A stretch of DNA of 64,000 nucleotides from Anthonomus grandis grandis (lineage: Eukaryota > Arthropoda > Insecta > Coleoptera > Curculionidae), in NCBI RefSeq assembly GCF_022605725.1, contig NC_065549.1:19807614-19871613 (forward strand), given 5' to 3'. The position numbers and the translations under genes were made by a program. This document shows positions 22,401-37,400 of the stretch, one piece after another; the first letter of the stretch is position 1; each line of letters opens with the position of its first letter. The notes beneath the pieces were generated by a model. That model was given only the letters and a program-made list of their open reading frames with translations, was not told the DNA's origin and ran no database searches.

Positions 22401-25400
22401 GTTGTCCATCAATGTAATTTAGTAGTTAATTAAGTAGTTTTATGTATATATTTAAAAAAGCTTATTACTATAGTTTATTTACTTAACAGTTATCTTGTTG
22501 AAAGTCAAGAAGGGTCTTAAACAAAAATAAACACTAAGGCTTAAAATATAATCTTTTTGTCAGTGTAACAAAATAAAAATATTCTATTCTAATAATATAA
22601 GTGGATAAAAAAATAAGTGTAATCAAAAAAATACCTTTTCTACAAAAAACAATTAAATATTTTATAAGATAATCATTAGTACTTAATAGCATGACCTATA
22701 TTCTTCAAAACAGCAGTACACCTTCTAGGTATAGAGTCGATTAACGTTCAGCATTCTTCTATGGTGATAAAATACCAAGCTTTTTCAATTTCTTCCCATA
22801 AAACCTTTTTTTTTAGTTTTCTTAATGGTAAATTGATTTTTTAGCTTGCTCCAAAGGAGTTCTCAATCAATTTTAAACTGGGTGATTAAGATGGCCTATT
22901 TAAAAGTGTAACATTTTTACTGGTAAACCACTGCTTTACAACGTTTGTAGTTTGTTTAGGGTTGGGTTTGGTTGGGTTGGGTTGGGTTGGGCTCAAAATA
23001 TAATCTTTTTGTCAGTGTAACAAAATAAAAATATTCTATTCTAATAATATAAGTGGATAAAAAAATAAGTGTAATCAAAAAAAATACCTTTTCTACAAAA
23101 AACAATTAAATATTTTATAAGATAATCATTAGTACTTAATAGCATGACCTATATTCCTCAAAACAGCAGTACACCTTCTACGTATAGAGTCGATTAACGT
23201 TCAGCATTCTTCTATGGTGATAAAATACCAAGCTTTTTCAATTTCTTCCCATAAAACCTTTTTTTTTAGTTTTCTTAATGGTAAATTGATTTTTTAGCTT
23301 GCTCCAAAGTAGTTCTCAATCAATTTTAAACTGGGTGATTGAGATGGCCTATTTAAAAGTGTAACATTTTTACTGGTAAACCACTGCTTTACAACGTTTG
23401 TAGTTTGTTTAGGGTTATTGTCTTGCTGGTAAACCCATCTGAGAGGTATATTTTCTTTTGCAAAACAGCATGACTGCCTATAAAATTTCTAATTAGATTT
23501 CTTCACTCATAGTTCTCTTCACATGAAAAATTGGACGCACACCATTATAAGAAAAACAGCCACAAATTTTTATATTTCCCACACCATGCTTCGCAGTGTC
23601 TATATTATTTCTAGGATGATATTCTTGATTTTTACTCTTACAAATAGTTTTCCATTGAATGTTCTTGGAGTGATTCCGCTCAGATTTGATGGGAAGAGTG
23701 CCGGCTTTCAGAGCCAAAGCTCTAATGAAATGAAGACTAGCATAGGTGTCCCTCAAGGATCAGTTTTGGGTCCTTTCTGATTCTTAATCTATGTTAATGA
23801 TTTGCCTCATATTTAAGTAAATGGTCATTTTACCATCTTTGCAGACAATACCACCATTCTGTGGCAAAATAAGAACTCTGAGCAGCTTGAGGAAAATATT
23901 CGGATGGATTTATGTAAGGTAACAAGATGGTGTGATGCTAATAAGCTGTTCTTTAATATTTCTAAAACAAATAAAACAGTCTGCCTGATTTTTAAGAAAC
24001 ATAATAGTGACTCTTGGGTCAACTAAATGTGGAGAATATAGGTAATAATAGACATGCCTCTTATATCAGATTGCCAATCTCTTAGGTCTGAACAAGTGAA
24101 AAAATCAGTGGTGTACAATGGAAAGAAAATGTCCAATTATCTACCTTTATCCATATGCCAAAGTAACAACAGCTTGGCATTTGGCACTCTACCAAAGCTT
24201 TTTTAACATATACAATAAAATTTTCAAAACAACATTTTATATACAAAAAATATCACATTAATAATACACCCAATTGTAATGAGCAATAAAATTACAGTTT
24301 TAATGTTAAAGCATATATTGATAAAATTCAACCATATAATGATCTGCTCTGTGCAAAAGTATTTTTTTTAATAGGCAGTATAAAGTCTTAATAGAGCGAA
24401 TTGTTGTCAAACTTGTTGGTAAATGAATGGTTTGTTAAATTTAATTTATATTCTTTTTTGACCACCCTGTCTTAAGGTTTATCAAAATTTCATATAAAGT
24501 TTATTAAAATTGTTTCTCCACCACAGGCAACCCCAACAAAATGATAAAGGTTTACTTATAGGAAAAAATAATAACTGTTGTATGGGCTGCAAACGTCATT
24601 TTGACATAAAAACTGAAATATGTCAAAAACGGTTTATTTTAGAACATTATACACAACAAATTTTTTTAGATTCTAATTTACACGCTCCAAAATTAACGCA
24701 TGATTTTATAAATTGTTTTATTTCAAATATTTTTTTATTTCTGAAACCATAGAAGTAATTTATACGTCAATTGACGCTGGATTCTCTAATAATTGTAAAC
24801 AAACGCATACCTCTTTAGAGGCAAAAATTGTTAAAAGAATCCGCCGCACCGAGAAAACCGCAATTTGTCAGAAGCTGACTGTGTTAGAGTCTACAAAGAA
24901 CGGTATACCCAAATTCAGCTTGCTCAAAGATTTAATGTCAACCATCTCCCAGGGTTGTGGAAGAGTTAGAACCTTTGCTGAAGACCGATTTCTACGAATT
25001 CGTACCTTGAGGCAATGGTTTGTGACTAGCACTTCTTTACAAAATGAGTTCCTGGAGAGTTCCAATTTTAGAAATAGTCAAAACAATCAGGATTTAGCGG
25101 AGACCATTACAAGGCCTGCTAGAGCAGCCATTACTCACCAGAGAGCATAGGAGACGAAGACTACAATTCGCTCGTGAACACGTTAATTGTGCTCAGATTA
25201 TGTTTAGCGACGAATCCACATACTGTCTTTTTTCGGACGATAGACGTAATAGAGTGTGCCGAAGGCCAGGTGAAGGATATGCGCAGTTCAATATAGTGGG
25301 AAGCGTTAGTTATGGGGGCGAGTCAGTCATGGTGTGGGCCGAGATTAATATGAAGTGCTGCACAGAATTAGTGCTTGTAGATTGAGGATGGCTTACTGCA

Positions 25401-28400
25401 CAGAGGTACATTACAGACATTTTAGACCATGATGTGGTCCCATATTTGTCTCCCTTGTTGGAGATAAAATCCAGACATGGCAAGGATGGTCGAGGTGTAC
25501 CTTAAAGAAGTCCAAATCGCTATAGTGGATTGGCCACCCAGAACCGCGGATATGAATTCAATAAAGCACATGTCGGATATCAAAGGGGAAACGACTGAGA
25601 TACTTGACCAGAACCCGAAACAACTTGAATGACCTTAACAAACAAATCGGAGCGTCAAACCCATACTATTGTGATCAGCTGAAATGGCATCATGGCGGCA
25701 GACGATGGAGTGGGACGAGAGAGTGAGAAATAGAGAAAGTGTGAGAAGGAAAGACAGACGCGAAGTGCGAAATACAAATCTTAGTAGCTGTACGCTCAAC
25801 GCTATATTTATGGGTTTAGCTACATTGCTTCATAAAAATCATCATATAATATATTTTCCGTAATTCTTAAGGGATTTCCTTAAAAAAAAAAATCACTCTC
25901 GAGTATTTCAAGGTTAGGTTTTTTTTTACAACTTTGTGACTTGCCCATTTCCTTACGCCACGCTCAAATCGTCAGATTATTGAAATATACACTCTTCTTC
26001 ATGTACTTAACTTACCATGTCTTAATCTGACGCGCTAGAGTTTTTCTGATGATAGATTTTTTTTTACTAATCTGACGGACTACTGTCAACGCACGCCTCT
26101 ATAGAAAGGATCCATATATGGTAGGGGTACATTATAGGGTCTAAGGTCTCTTCCTATATGATTTTCTGACGCTCTCGAATAACGCGCAAAATCCCCGCTT
26201 GGGCTCCCCTACTATTATAAACGCCAGAGCGGGAAATACCAGTTATTAATTTTTTTTTTTTGATATCGCAATTTATATAGTTTGAAGTAGAGTTATTTGA
26301 TTAATTTTTTGGTATAAAATTTTGAGAACGCATTGTAGACTTTTATTTTAATTATTTATAAATTAAACTAGAAAGACAAAAAATAAGCTTGAAGAAAAAA
26401 AAAACTATGTACTAAGACTAAGATTATGTGTTAATTTTGGTGTGCAGTGTAGATTCCTTAATATAGTGTTCCACTTATAACTTAAGTGTTCCAATAAGTG
26501 CCCCCATGGACTTTAGAATATTGGCAGATTTTCAGATTTTTCCTGATTATATAGTTTTTCCACAATTGATTGATGCAGTACATTATATAAACAGTCCTTT
26601 TATATAATGGTAATTTGTAGTATTGTCATGAGCAAAGATCTTTATTTCATTATTATAACATATAATTTTAGTGTAAAAGTGCACTAAAATTGTACCGGGT
26701 GTACAACTAAGAGAGGTCGCCGGACATATCCCAGTAACTAGTCATCGCACAGCGTAGAGAAAAAAATATTTCTTATGAACTCGCTGGAAATTATTTACAA
26801 GTTCGTACGATGATCGCTAGGGGGTAAGAAAGGGGTTTTAAGTATGATAAATTCTTAATTTTTTTTTTCCAATCTGTTAAATAATACGTGGGGGAAACGT
26901 TGAATATTTATATCTAAAATTGTTGATAACTTTTGATTGGTCTAATCAATTTTAACGAGTTTGCTTTTGTTTTAAAGGGTAATTATTAGGCTTTTATGTG
27001 GTATAATTACTTAGACGACTTAGTTGTTTTGTTGAGCGCCAGAGGGCGGTTTGTGTTAATATGGACTTTTTCAACAATTTTCTGGCAAATATTAAATACA
27101 ACGATGTAATTTTTTTTCATTTATGCTAAAAAAGCATGATAAAACATAAAAACTGGCGCAAGCCGCAGCTCGATATCTAATTTTATTCCGAAATTACTAA
27201 TTTCAATATTTTTGAACAATAAAACCCGTTGCCGCCCTGGCATTATTGCATCACGGGTTAGTAGTAGGCTTTGGAAACAAATGAAAATTGATAAATATTT
27301 TCGGGGCCATGATAAAACGTTTATGATTTGCCAAACGTAATTCCAAACAACATAGCTTTTGATATGCTATGTGTATTTTGAGTTAATGCAAAATGCACGC
27401 ATTGCAGCTCGTATATATGCCCAAATATATCCTGACCGAAGACCATTACAATAATAGAGTCTACCGATTTAGCTACCAGGCTAAGAAATACTGGAAGTAC
27501 TCGCGGCAATATTCATCGAAGATGAAGGCGAAGGCGCATAAAGACAAACGTTATAAATGTTTTGGCCTATATTGAAATAAATCGTCACGTATGCATCCGA
27601 AATATTTCTAGGGAGTTGCGAATATCCCACGGTACAGTAGAAAATATTCTGAAAGAGAACAGGTACCTATTTTTATTTGTTAAAACACTAATAAGCATCC
27701 TACTATCTCATATTTATTGTTTTTTACTTAAACTTCATCCATTCACGTGGTTCCGCATCAGGCGCTTCTGGAAAGAGACTGTGATAACAGACTCAATTTC
27801 TGTCATTAGCTGTTGAACGTGGTTAGAGAAGATCCCCGATTTATCTCAAAAATATGGTGGACGGACGAGGCATCATTTAGCAGCGATGATGGTGTAAACC
27901 TGCATATTGGGTAAAAGAAAATCCCAAAAGAAAAATTATTGGTCCTTTCTTTTTCAATCAAAAACTTTCTGGGAATGTGTATTTAAATTTTTTGCAAAAT
28001 GATCTCCCGAGGTTACTGAAAGATGTTGATTTGGAAACAAGAGGACAAATAATTTTTCAACATTATGGTTGCCCTGCACATTTTGCAGTTCAAGTTTATC
28101 AATACTTAACCAGGCAGTATTGTTTGTGGATAGGAAGAGGAGGTATATTTCCTTGGCCTGCTCGATACCCAAATCTGACTGTCCTAGATTTTTTTCTGTC
28201 GGGAAGGATTAAAGATTTAGTTTTTGCCACTCCACCCACAACACAGAACGACATGCAGGACCGAATATGCAATGCAATAAATTATTTTAGACATCGGTTC
28301 TGTCAACGACTTCGACTGTGTATTGAAAATGAAGGAAGCAGTTTGAGCATCTAGGACACTATTAAAAATATAAAACAATTTATTTATTACAAAAATTTTA

Positions 28401-31400
28401 GTTCTGGAGTTTTATTTTTATTCTTTAAATACATTTTAATTAATAATTTTGGAATAAGTTGCAAGTTGCGATTTGCGCCAGTTTTCAATTTTTTTCATGC
28501 TATTTTAGCCTAAATGAAAAACATTAAATCGTTGTATTTAATATTTGCCAGAAAATCGCTGAAAAAGTCCAAATTAATACAAACCGCCCTCTAGCGCTCA
28601 ACAAAACAACTAAGTCGGCTAAGTAATTACACCACATAAAAGCCTTATAATTATTCTTTAAAACAATAGTAAGCTCGTTAAAATTCGTTAGGCCAATCAA
28701 AAGTTTTTGATAAGTTAATAAGATAAGTAAAGTTTTTGATATAAATATTCAACCCTTTACCCACCTATTAGATTGACAGATTAGAAAAAAAAGTTCAAAA
28801 TAAAAATGTGATATGGCCGGCGATCTCCCTTAGTTGGACACCCGGTACATTTGTTACTTTGGAAGATTGTATAAAAACATATTTAATCAACACATTCATA
28901 TAAAAATTATGTACTTAATCCTCAAAGAGGCAAAGTATCAAACTAGAAGTCTAAATCAAAACCTTGCTTGGTGTTTTATCATTAGATATGATCAGAATAA
29001 TTAGATTATCTAATAAAATGGTTTTAGATTTTTTTCCATGTTACACACAAAACTTATAAGACGACTTTTTTAAAAAAGGTTTGTAGTAATAGAAAAAGAC
29101 AGACGATATTATCCAATTATAAAAATTATACTAAAATTTTGTCAGTGCTTTTCTAATACTATTATACCTAGTTGTAAAAAGGCTAAATCATTTTAGCCAA
29201 AGAATGATTTAAAAAAAATATTTTTTAAGCTATCTGTAACAGTAAGAAATAAAAAAATAGATAGTCTAAAGAATATTTAAAATGTAAAGTAAAAAATTAT
29301 ATGGAGTTGCATAAACCTACCATTTTTTATATATTTGAAGCATGGTTATTTCTTAGAAAAGCCTTCTAGAGATTTATTTTATATAATTTCTTAATTCAGG
29401 TGTAATTTAATCATACAAATTTTCAAACTAATTTGCATAGTTAATAAATATTGTCTGCTAATAATATAAGGGCATAAGACTTCATTGCAAGCAAGTTAAC
29501 CAATACTAAGAAAATTGTCATATCGCACAGCTAACCCCACTTTTGTGTTTATTTAGCAATTTTTCCAGGGCAGCAGCTGTACAACAGGGAGCAAACGGTG
29601 AACAACAAACTGCCACAGCTCAAGCTACAATCATGCCTCAAACTAGAAGCACAGCCTCAGTTCATCCTTACCAGGTTGATTCCAGAGGAATGCTTGTATG
29701 TATATTATTTTTATAACTTTAACCTAAGTAAGAAAATAGGAAACAATATAGTTTTGTTAACAATATAGAGGAGCAAGGAAAATAAATTGCCAATCATTTG
29801 ATGGAAGTTAATATCAGACAAAGTTTTAAATCATCATCAGTTGAAGTACACTGAAATAAAATATATGAAACATCTACAAGTTAAATAATATTGCCTGTCA
29901 AATTGCAGGGACACAAGTTAACAAATTTTTAATAAGTACTAGATAATCTCTGCCGATGTCGCATAGACTTAATTAATATGTGTTCTTTAAATGCATTTTT
30001 GAATCACTTTTTATTGCACAAATTGATTTTAAATGTGTTTTCTATTTTTTAGACACGACAATCTGCAAACATGTATGGAACTTCGCAGAGTATAGGGCAA
30101 AACTACAATTATCCTCCACAGTACCCTGCAGCACCAAGGCAACAACCCACCGTGTTATCTACAAATTTCCCTATTCATCCAGACGTAAAATTTAAGAGGT
30201 TGCCGTTTTACGACATCATGTGTAAGTCTTACTAATAATATTATTTTATACAAATTGTTTGTTTTCGAATTACTTATAGTGAACCGATAATCCGCTATTC
30301 AAGCGATATTGAGCAGCCGCTATTCAGTGTTTGTCAACCTCAACATTCTACTAAATCTAGTAGAATTTTCGATCCGCCTAGTGCTTAAGTGTCTCTCGTT
30401 TTTAAATTTTGTTTGGTAGACCTGTGGCATTCGCGAAGTGCCTATTGGTTGGCACTATTTTTTTTCATATAAGCCATTGCAATGTAATCAGCATGAGCGT
30501 TTATTTAAATGAGCGCGATTTCTTTAAATGTTTTATGCTTCATAATTCATTATGAAACTTAAATGATAATTCTAATTTAAAATAATGTATATATTCTTAT
30601 AAATAAAAAGATTATTTTAATTAAAAAGAAACTTTAAACTCGTATCAAATAATAAACATCATTTAATAAAAATATTGTCAAATTAAAAAAAAAAATTATA
30701 GATAAAGGCTCAAATAAACCACCATCGTTAGCTAAACAATATGTAAAAACAGTTTCGAAAACCCTCGAAAAACTTTCTGCGCTAATGGAATTAAAAAGTC
30801 GCTTGAGATCTAGGCGACCACTTAATATCACCGGTCCCGATAAATATGCAGTTAGGATAAGAAGTTGTTTAGAATTCTTTCATTCTAACCGCATTATGAC
30901 AGCCATCATGCTAAAAGTGTAATAATTCCAAATCTATGTCGGTAAGAATTTAAAGGGCAGGAAGAATCTGGTTTCATTTTTTGGGGCGTTCAAAGAACTA
31001 TCAATAAAAGATGGTCCTAGGACATGGTCTTCTAAAATACCTGCCCAACATTTATTTTTTAGGATATTGTTGGTACCACATTTAAAGCTCCTATGATCAT
31101 TTTCCTGTGACAACGAATAATGAAAGGGTTGCATTTGCTATTTAATGGGAAAGATGGGCAGTATAAACAGCCACGGCGAAATAAAATAACGCTTTTAATT
31201 TTAACAATAATGCAGTCACACAGGAAGCAATGGCCTATTTGAGCACTGAGCAGCATTGCCACATTTATTCTGGTGAATCACTAAAATTTTGGCTGAATCT
31301 TTTATAATATTACATATTTTTTATGCAATTGATTATAATATTTAGCATTTATAAACATATGCATATTTGTTTACATAAAAAATTTGAACTTATGGAAAGG

Positions 31401-34400
31401 AGTTTGGGAGATTAATGGGAATTAACTAATTTTGTTCCAATAATGAAACTTTACTATTATTTATAAACTTTAATAAAAGACTCAACGTTCCTCAAGCCGT
31501 CTTTAGCATGTATCAAGGCAGTTACAGTACAAAAACAGACAAAACGTATTGTTTAACAGTTTGTTCTGATCCTCCGTTTAAATTCCGAAAATATTACATT
31601 TGAAACTGGCAAGAAAAACATTTGTTTTGTGAATTTGCAAATATCGTATTTTAGTGTATAACTATTATCCTTCAAACAACTTATTTCGTGCCGAAATTCT
31701 TCCACATTAGGAGAAATGTCCATATTGCTGCTATCACTAGAAAGCAAGTTAAAAACACTTTAATCTAATTTAATTTCTCTGAATTCATTATCAATTGTAT
31801 CAGCTTATATTTATTATGACTTACACCTAATGCTACCGAATGGCGCATTTAACAAATATGCTGTGCGGATTTATTTTACGAATTTTTACAATAATGCCAT
31901 TATTATCACCAAACATAACATTTGTAGATCAGCAGCAAATCCTAACAGTTGACTGTGTACAATTGACTCTGTATATAAGCATATCAAAAGAATCTTGGGC
32001 AGACTCTCCTTGTATGTCTTACTGAACACAAAAGTCTGGTCTTCGTGTAGTTGGAAACGCAAACGTATTTGGAAGAAATTTAATCGCGATAGAAAGAACT
32101 TTCTTAGCACTTACACCTTACACCAGGAAACGTATCCTTAATGACACCGCTTAGATGATTCATTACAGAAAATGAAATATAATATTCCACAAGCACATAC
32201 ACTATTTTAATTTCACACTTTTTTTTATATTATCTGAAACTGATTTTTTTAACATTTGATCAATCTAAAAAGAAGGCAAAACCTTAAAAGGTAAACCTTA
32301 AAGTAAATTATTCTGCTATTTTAGAAAATTTTAAAAATGAACAAACCTTAGCCAAATGGAAAATAATGGATTATGTTTCCAACTGTGCCTACAAATACAA
32401 CTAAGCCTTACAAATGAAATGAAAAATCAATTTGGCGATTCTGGGGTAAATAGGGTAAATACTACAGTGAATCACAAATAAGAGTTTAGGGGAGCCACCG
32501 ACAAAAAAGCAGGCGAAGCATTCTAAGCAATAGAAATACTAAATTCTTACGCGTCTAGCAACATTAAAAATTAAAGAAAATTATTTTTAAATTAATAACT
32601 CTTGTTAATGCCTATTTTAGAAATTATTTAAGGAAAAATGTATATTAAAAATCTACTAAGTATAATCTGTCTACTAAAGCTATTTGAAAAAAATTAAAAA
32701 TATACTAAATGTGGCATTGCTCGCGCTGAGCAGGTTCTCGGTGTGCTGTTGCTATTTTAGTTGCCCTATAAGTAATCCGAAATAGCACAACCTGTATATA
32801 GATGTTTCAAAAAAGGTCTTGGCTCACATTTTGATTGTTAAAATTATAATTTTCAAATCGATAAAAAAAAATTTTTTTCAATAAAATTATAATTTTACCT
32901 ATCAAAATGCAAGCCGAGTCATTTTTTGTGTATTTAAGATGTATGTGTCTCTTTTAATTCTCGAATTTATATTAATCGATGTTTCACTATAATTATTAAT
33001 TTTTAGCCGACTTAATAAAACCTTCAACTCTTGTACCTCAAACTAACCAAAGGATGCAAGAACAAGCATTTTATTTCCACTTGACTCCACAACAAGCTAC
33101 TGATATTGCTTGTTCACGAGATATAAGGCCTGGTGTAAAAAACGATTACATTAAGCAGGTGCAACTCAGGTTTTGTTTGTTGGAGACAACTTGTGAACAA
33201 GAAGACTGTTTTCCGCCTCAAGTTATTGTAAAAGTCAATAACAAATTGTGTCCCTTACCTGTAAGTTGGTTTCTCTATCATATGAGTTTAGTGCCCTTAT
33301 TTTTACCTTTTCTTTGTTTTAGAATCCTATTCCCACAAACAAGCCGGGAGTAGAGCCGAAAAGACCGCCTAGGCCAGTCAACATCACCCAGTTGGTGAAA
33401 CTTAGTCCTACTGTAGCTAATCAGGTCACTGTCTCATGGGCTGTTGAGTATGGGCGTGGTTATGCGATGACGGTGACATTAGTTCATAAGTTAACGTCAT
33501 CAGATTTGCTTCAAAGGCTGCATAAAAAGGGAGCTAAGCATGCTGATCATACAAGAGCATTAAGTAAGAAGCTTTGTTATTACTATTTATATTTATTAAT
33601 TAATTTAATTATAGATTGTATGGTTAAAATACAGCAATTTTGTGCTTGGCATTTGTTTTAAATTATTGACTTAAATTTGAATTTTTTAAATTAAATTTGT
33701 TGATTATTCCAAAGAAAAAAATTAAATATTTTTTAATATTTCATTATATTTTTGGCCATTATAAATAAATAACTATATATATGTAAACAGCATGAGAATA
33801 ATAATTCAATAAAAATAATTGAAAAAAGAAGCATTCACAAGAAACAATGATGCACAGCATATAAAATAATTATTCTATAATAATTTCCATTAAGTAACAA
33901 GTTAATACAATATAGATAAAATTATGTATCTCAAATACTAAATAAATTAGATATTTGCAAAGAAATAAAAGATGACAAAAAGTTGAGTTTATACTGCATT
34001 CTTTATTTCTGAGTTGAACATTTAGTATTTTGTGGAATGTCCGCATATCAATATATTTTCCCATTTTAAATGCAACAAATCTAATAAACCTCTTTTGCAC
34101 TGATTCCATTTTTTAGTATACTGAGTATAATATACACAAATATTAGATATAGGGACAAAATAGTCTTTTAAAGCAAGATATACTATTAAAATCTTGCAAG
34201 GTTTTCCTTTTAAAAAGCCCAATAACTTAAACATTATTTGTATGAAAATTAAGATTCAAGTTACTCTTTCTTGAGAGTGATGATGAGTTACCATTAATAT
34301 CTGAAAATCATTTTCTCAAATAAAAACTTTTCTATATTCAGTTTTAGTCTATTTAAGTTAATGTTTTATACCTCTAACATTGCTAAAAATCTTTAAATAG

Positions 34401-37400
34401 CCGTTAACGTTCTTTTGTGTTTTGAGTTATCTCTGAAAATTAAGAAACAATTATAATTCAAATTTGGGTAATATTGGTAAACTGTTGTAGGTATATTCCT
34501 AATATAGGTATTCATATTATTGTGATTGTATAATTTACATGAAACTAAAAAAATGCTTTTAATTTTTTATCATTGTGTTGGATATTTATGATAGTTTAGT
34601 TCATCATCAATTTTTTCTTTGAAAACTTCACAATTTCTTTTATTAATTTAAATATTTTCAAGAACTCTAGTTCACAATTTTTTAATAATAGTTGAGCCTT
34701 TCATTAATAGGCCTGAGAAAAGCTGTAGAAAGTCTAAAACTACTTCTTGAATGAATGAAAAAAATGAAACTTCAAATCATCATTGTGCAAACATGATGTT
34801 CAATTCAGAAGATCAACAGATGTTGTACATCATATATGAGATTGAGACTTTGGTACCCACTTTTCTGACCTGCAGAATCAATTATTTTTACGAGAAATTG
34901 AAAAAAACTAAAAGAAAACCTATCAACTACATAATAAATACACTTCATCGCACAAGTCAATCATTACAATGATTAATGGTCCGTCATTGATGCAGTTGGT
35001 TATGCTACTGAAACTAGAAGTTGGCGCGAACGCCCTAAATAAAAAAAATAATTAAATGAAATATTTTAAACAATGCAAGACATAAGTTGGGGTTTCTTTT
35101 GTGGTTTGGAGTAGAGAATAACAATTTTATTAGTTTATTCTGATAACTGTATATTTCTCGCACCTAATCGTTACCCCAATTTTTATTACAAAATATCAAT
35201 ATATTACATAAAGTTTCATAGTGAATTAAAATAAATAGAAATCCAATAAAAAAACAATAAATTTGTCAAATAGATGTGAAAATATGAACACAAATTCTAT
35301 AAACCATATAACTCTGTCTTAATATGAAGTAAAGACAGAGCTTTGAGCTACTTGTTATAAACCCTCTTAAGGGATAAAATGTATTCATAACGGTTTGAAT
35401 CTCTCTGCTAGGTAATATTACCATTTTAAATTTTATAGTCAGACATTAAATTTTTTTTTCCAGAATTTTGCATATTTATTTATTTGTTGTAAATTGGGAA
35501 GATTTTAAATCAAATTTGGAAAAAAGCTGCACTGGAAGTTATCTGGCAAGGGTGTGCTATTGTTCTTGATAGAAAATGTCTCGCTTAGTACGAGTTTCAA
35601 CGCCTTCCATTACCTTCGTGATTTTTTCGGCTGTTATAAATGAAGTGTTTTGTTCGTGTTGCGTTATGCCAACAAATTAAAACATGTGTAACCGTCGCGT
35701 CTTGCTCAAGACCAAACCAGTTGAAAACTTCCAGGGTTGCGAAGAGCAGTGGGGAAAATGTCTTTATCTAGTGTGAAGCTGCCCAACAGAACTACGTTAA
35801 ACCAGATAACATTAATTTTTGAAAACAATAAGAACTTTGACATTTAAAAAAAAAGTGTCATTACTTTTCTGCCACATATCTTAAATATTGCACTTTTTTA
35901 GTTTTTGAAGAATGTCCCAAAGTACACTATCTAAGAAAGTTTTTTTTTCGTGATATTTAGGTCTTGTTGAAGTTTATATTTGGCTGCTTCCCTTGTTGTT
36001 CAAAAAAAAAAAAAAAAATCACAATGGATTAATCGACATACTACACAATTTGACCTTGAGTCTTAATATTATTTATTGAATAAGTTCAGAAGTATAAGAG
36101 CCAGAACAGTGTCCTGCAGAATTGCCGTACTTCTCTATTTTAAACAAATAGATACAGCCCTTCCCTTTGCGAAATCTCATAAAATTTTGTGTAATTCATC
36201 ATATTTTTTTTTTCAGTCAAAGAAAAACTGAACGACGACGACTGCGAAATAGCCACTACCAGTCTAAGGGTTTCCCTAATGTGTCCCTTAGGAAAAATGC
36301 GCATGACGACGCCCTGTCGTCCAGCAACCTGTGGACATCTTCAATGTTTTGACGCATCCCTATTCTTGCAAATGAATGAACGAAAACCTACTTGGAACTG
36401 TCCTGTGTGTGATAAACCTGCTATTTATGATAACTTGGTGATCGATGGGTACTTCCAAGAAGTGTTGAGCTCAATGCAACTGCCCACTAGTTGTAATGAG
36501 GTTCAATTGCATAAAGATGGCAGTTGGAGTGTTCAAACAAATGAGAAAAAGGTTGCCAAGATTGAAAAAGCGGCTCCTACTACTATATCCATTGATGATT
36601 CGATTCAAATTATTGACGATAATGTTGGTAAGTCTAATTGCTAAAAAATTTATAGTTATCACCCACTATTGATGACAGATGATATTATTAAAAATTGCTA
36701 ATTGTTAAACGTTGTTTGCATGATTGCCTACCGCGTGCTCATGATAGTCTACTTCTCTAGAGTTATTGTCGAGTTAATCACCTAATGCTTTTCCATCTAT
36801 AGCCTCAGGTTTAGGGTTCTACCAAAAGCAGATCTTAAATATGTCGTGAATGTAGTTTATATGCCGTCTAAACTACTTAAAAAGCTTCACAGAAAAAAAT
36901 CTTTAGACCTTTATAATTAAAATGATGTCTGTATTTGTAAAGTGAAAAAAAAAATTCATCATTGACAGTAACTGGTCACAAAAATAATGAGCTCGCGGGA
37001 GTAAAATTACTCTAGACATTGTCAAAATTCATCTTTATTATTCTCATCTATTATTCTTGGTTTTTAGTACCTTTTCCGTCTTTATACCTTAGTTTATTTG
37101 TTTATAATTCCAAATTCAAAAATTGGTGATTTATTTATTTATTGAATACTTTACAAACACCATATAACAGTAATTACATGTAAAGTTACTATAGACTAGT
37201 TAACATAAAAATAAGAAAATAATAAAAGCAACAAAAAACAAAGAGAGAGAAAGAGAGAAACCTAACACAATGGAGTATTTATAGGAAAGCCTTTAAATTT
37301 TTGAGACTAATGTTAAAGAGATCTGTTTGACCCTCACAGAGAGTTTCATTAGTTACTACCATCATTCTATTAAAAGGAGATATACCTACTATTTGGATCT

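Larger units (their letters stand above)
30222..33006. other. PIAS intron (2785 bp) carrying TE relics
   Basis: Apart from the mariner relic at 30640-31160 and the short inverted repeat at 32819-32919, the rest is unrecognised. A minus frame at 31886-32110 (LHEDQTFVFSKTYKESLPKI) might be TE-derived, but I could not place it. Confidence 0.55.

Noticed and set aside
22964..22994. GGGTT tract as a telomere remnant
   Set aside because: Insect telomere repeats are TTAGG or TCAGG. This short irregular tract merely joins two duplicated TE copies.
31886..32110. Minus-strand 74-aa frame
   Set aside because: Some coding-like character but no family recognised. Left as intron sequence.
34751..34972. 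73-aa frame in a PIAS intron
   Set aside because: No motif, AT-rich codon use and no splice or start support.
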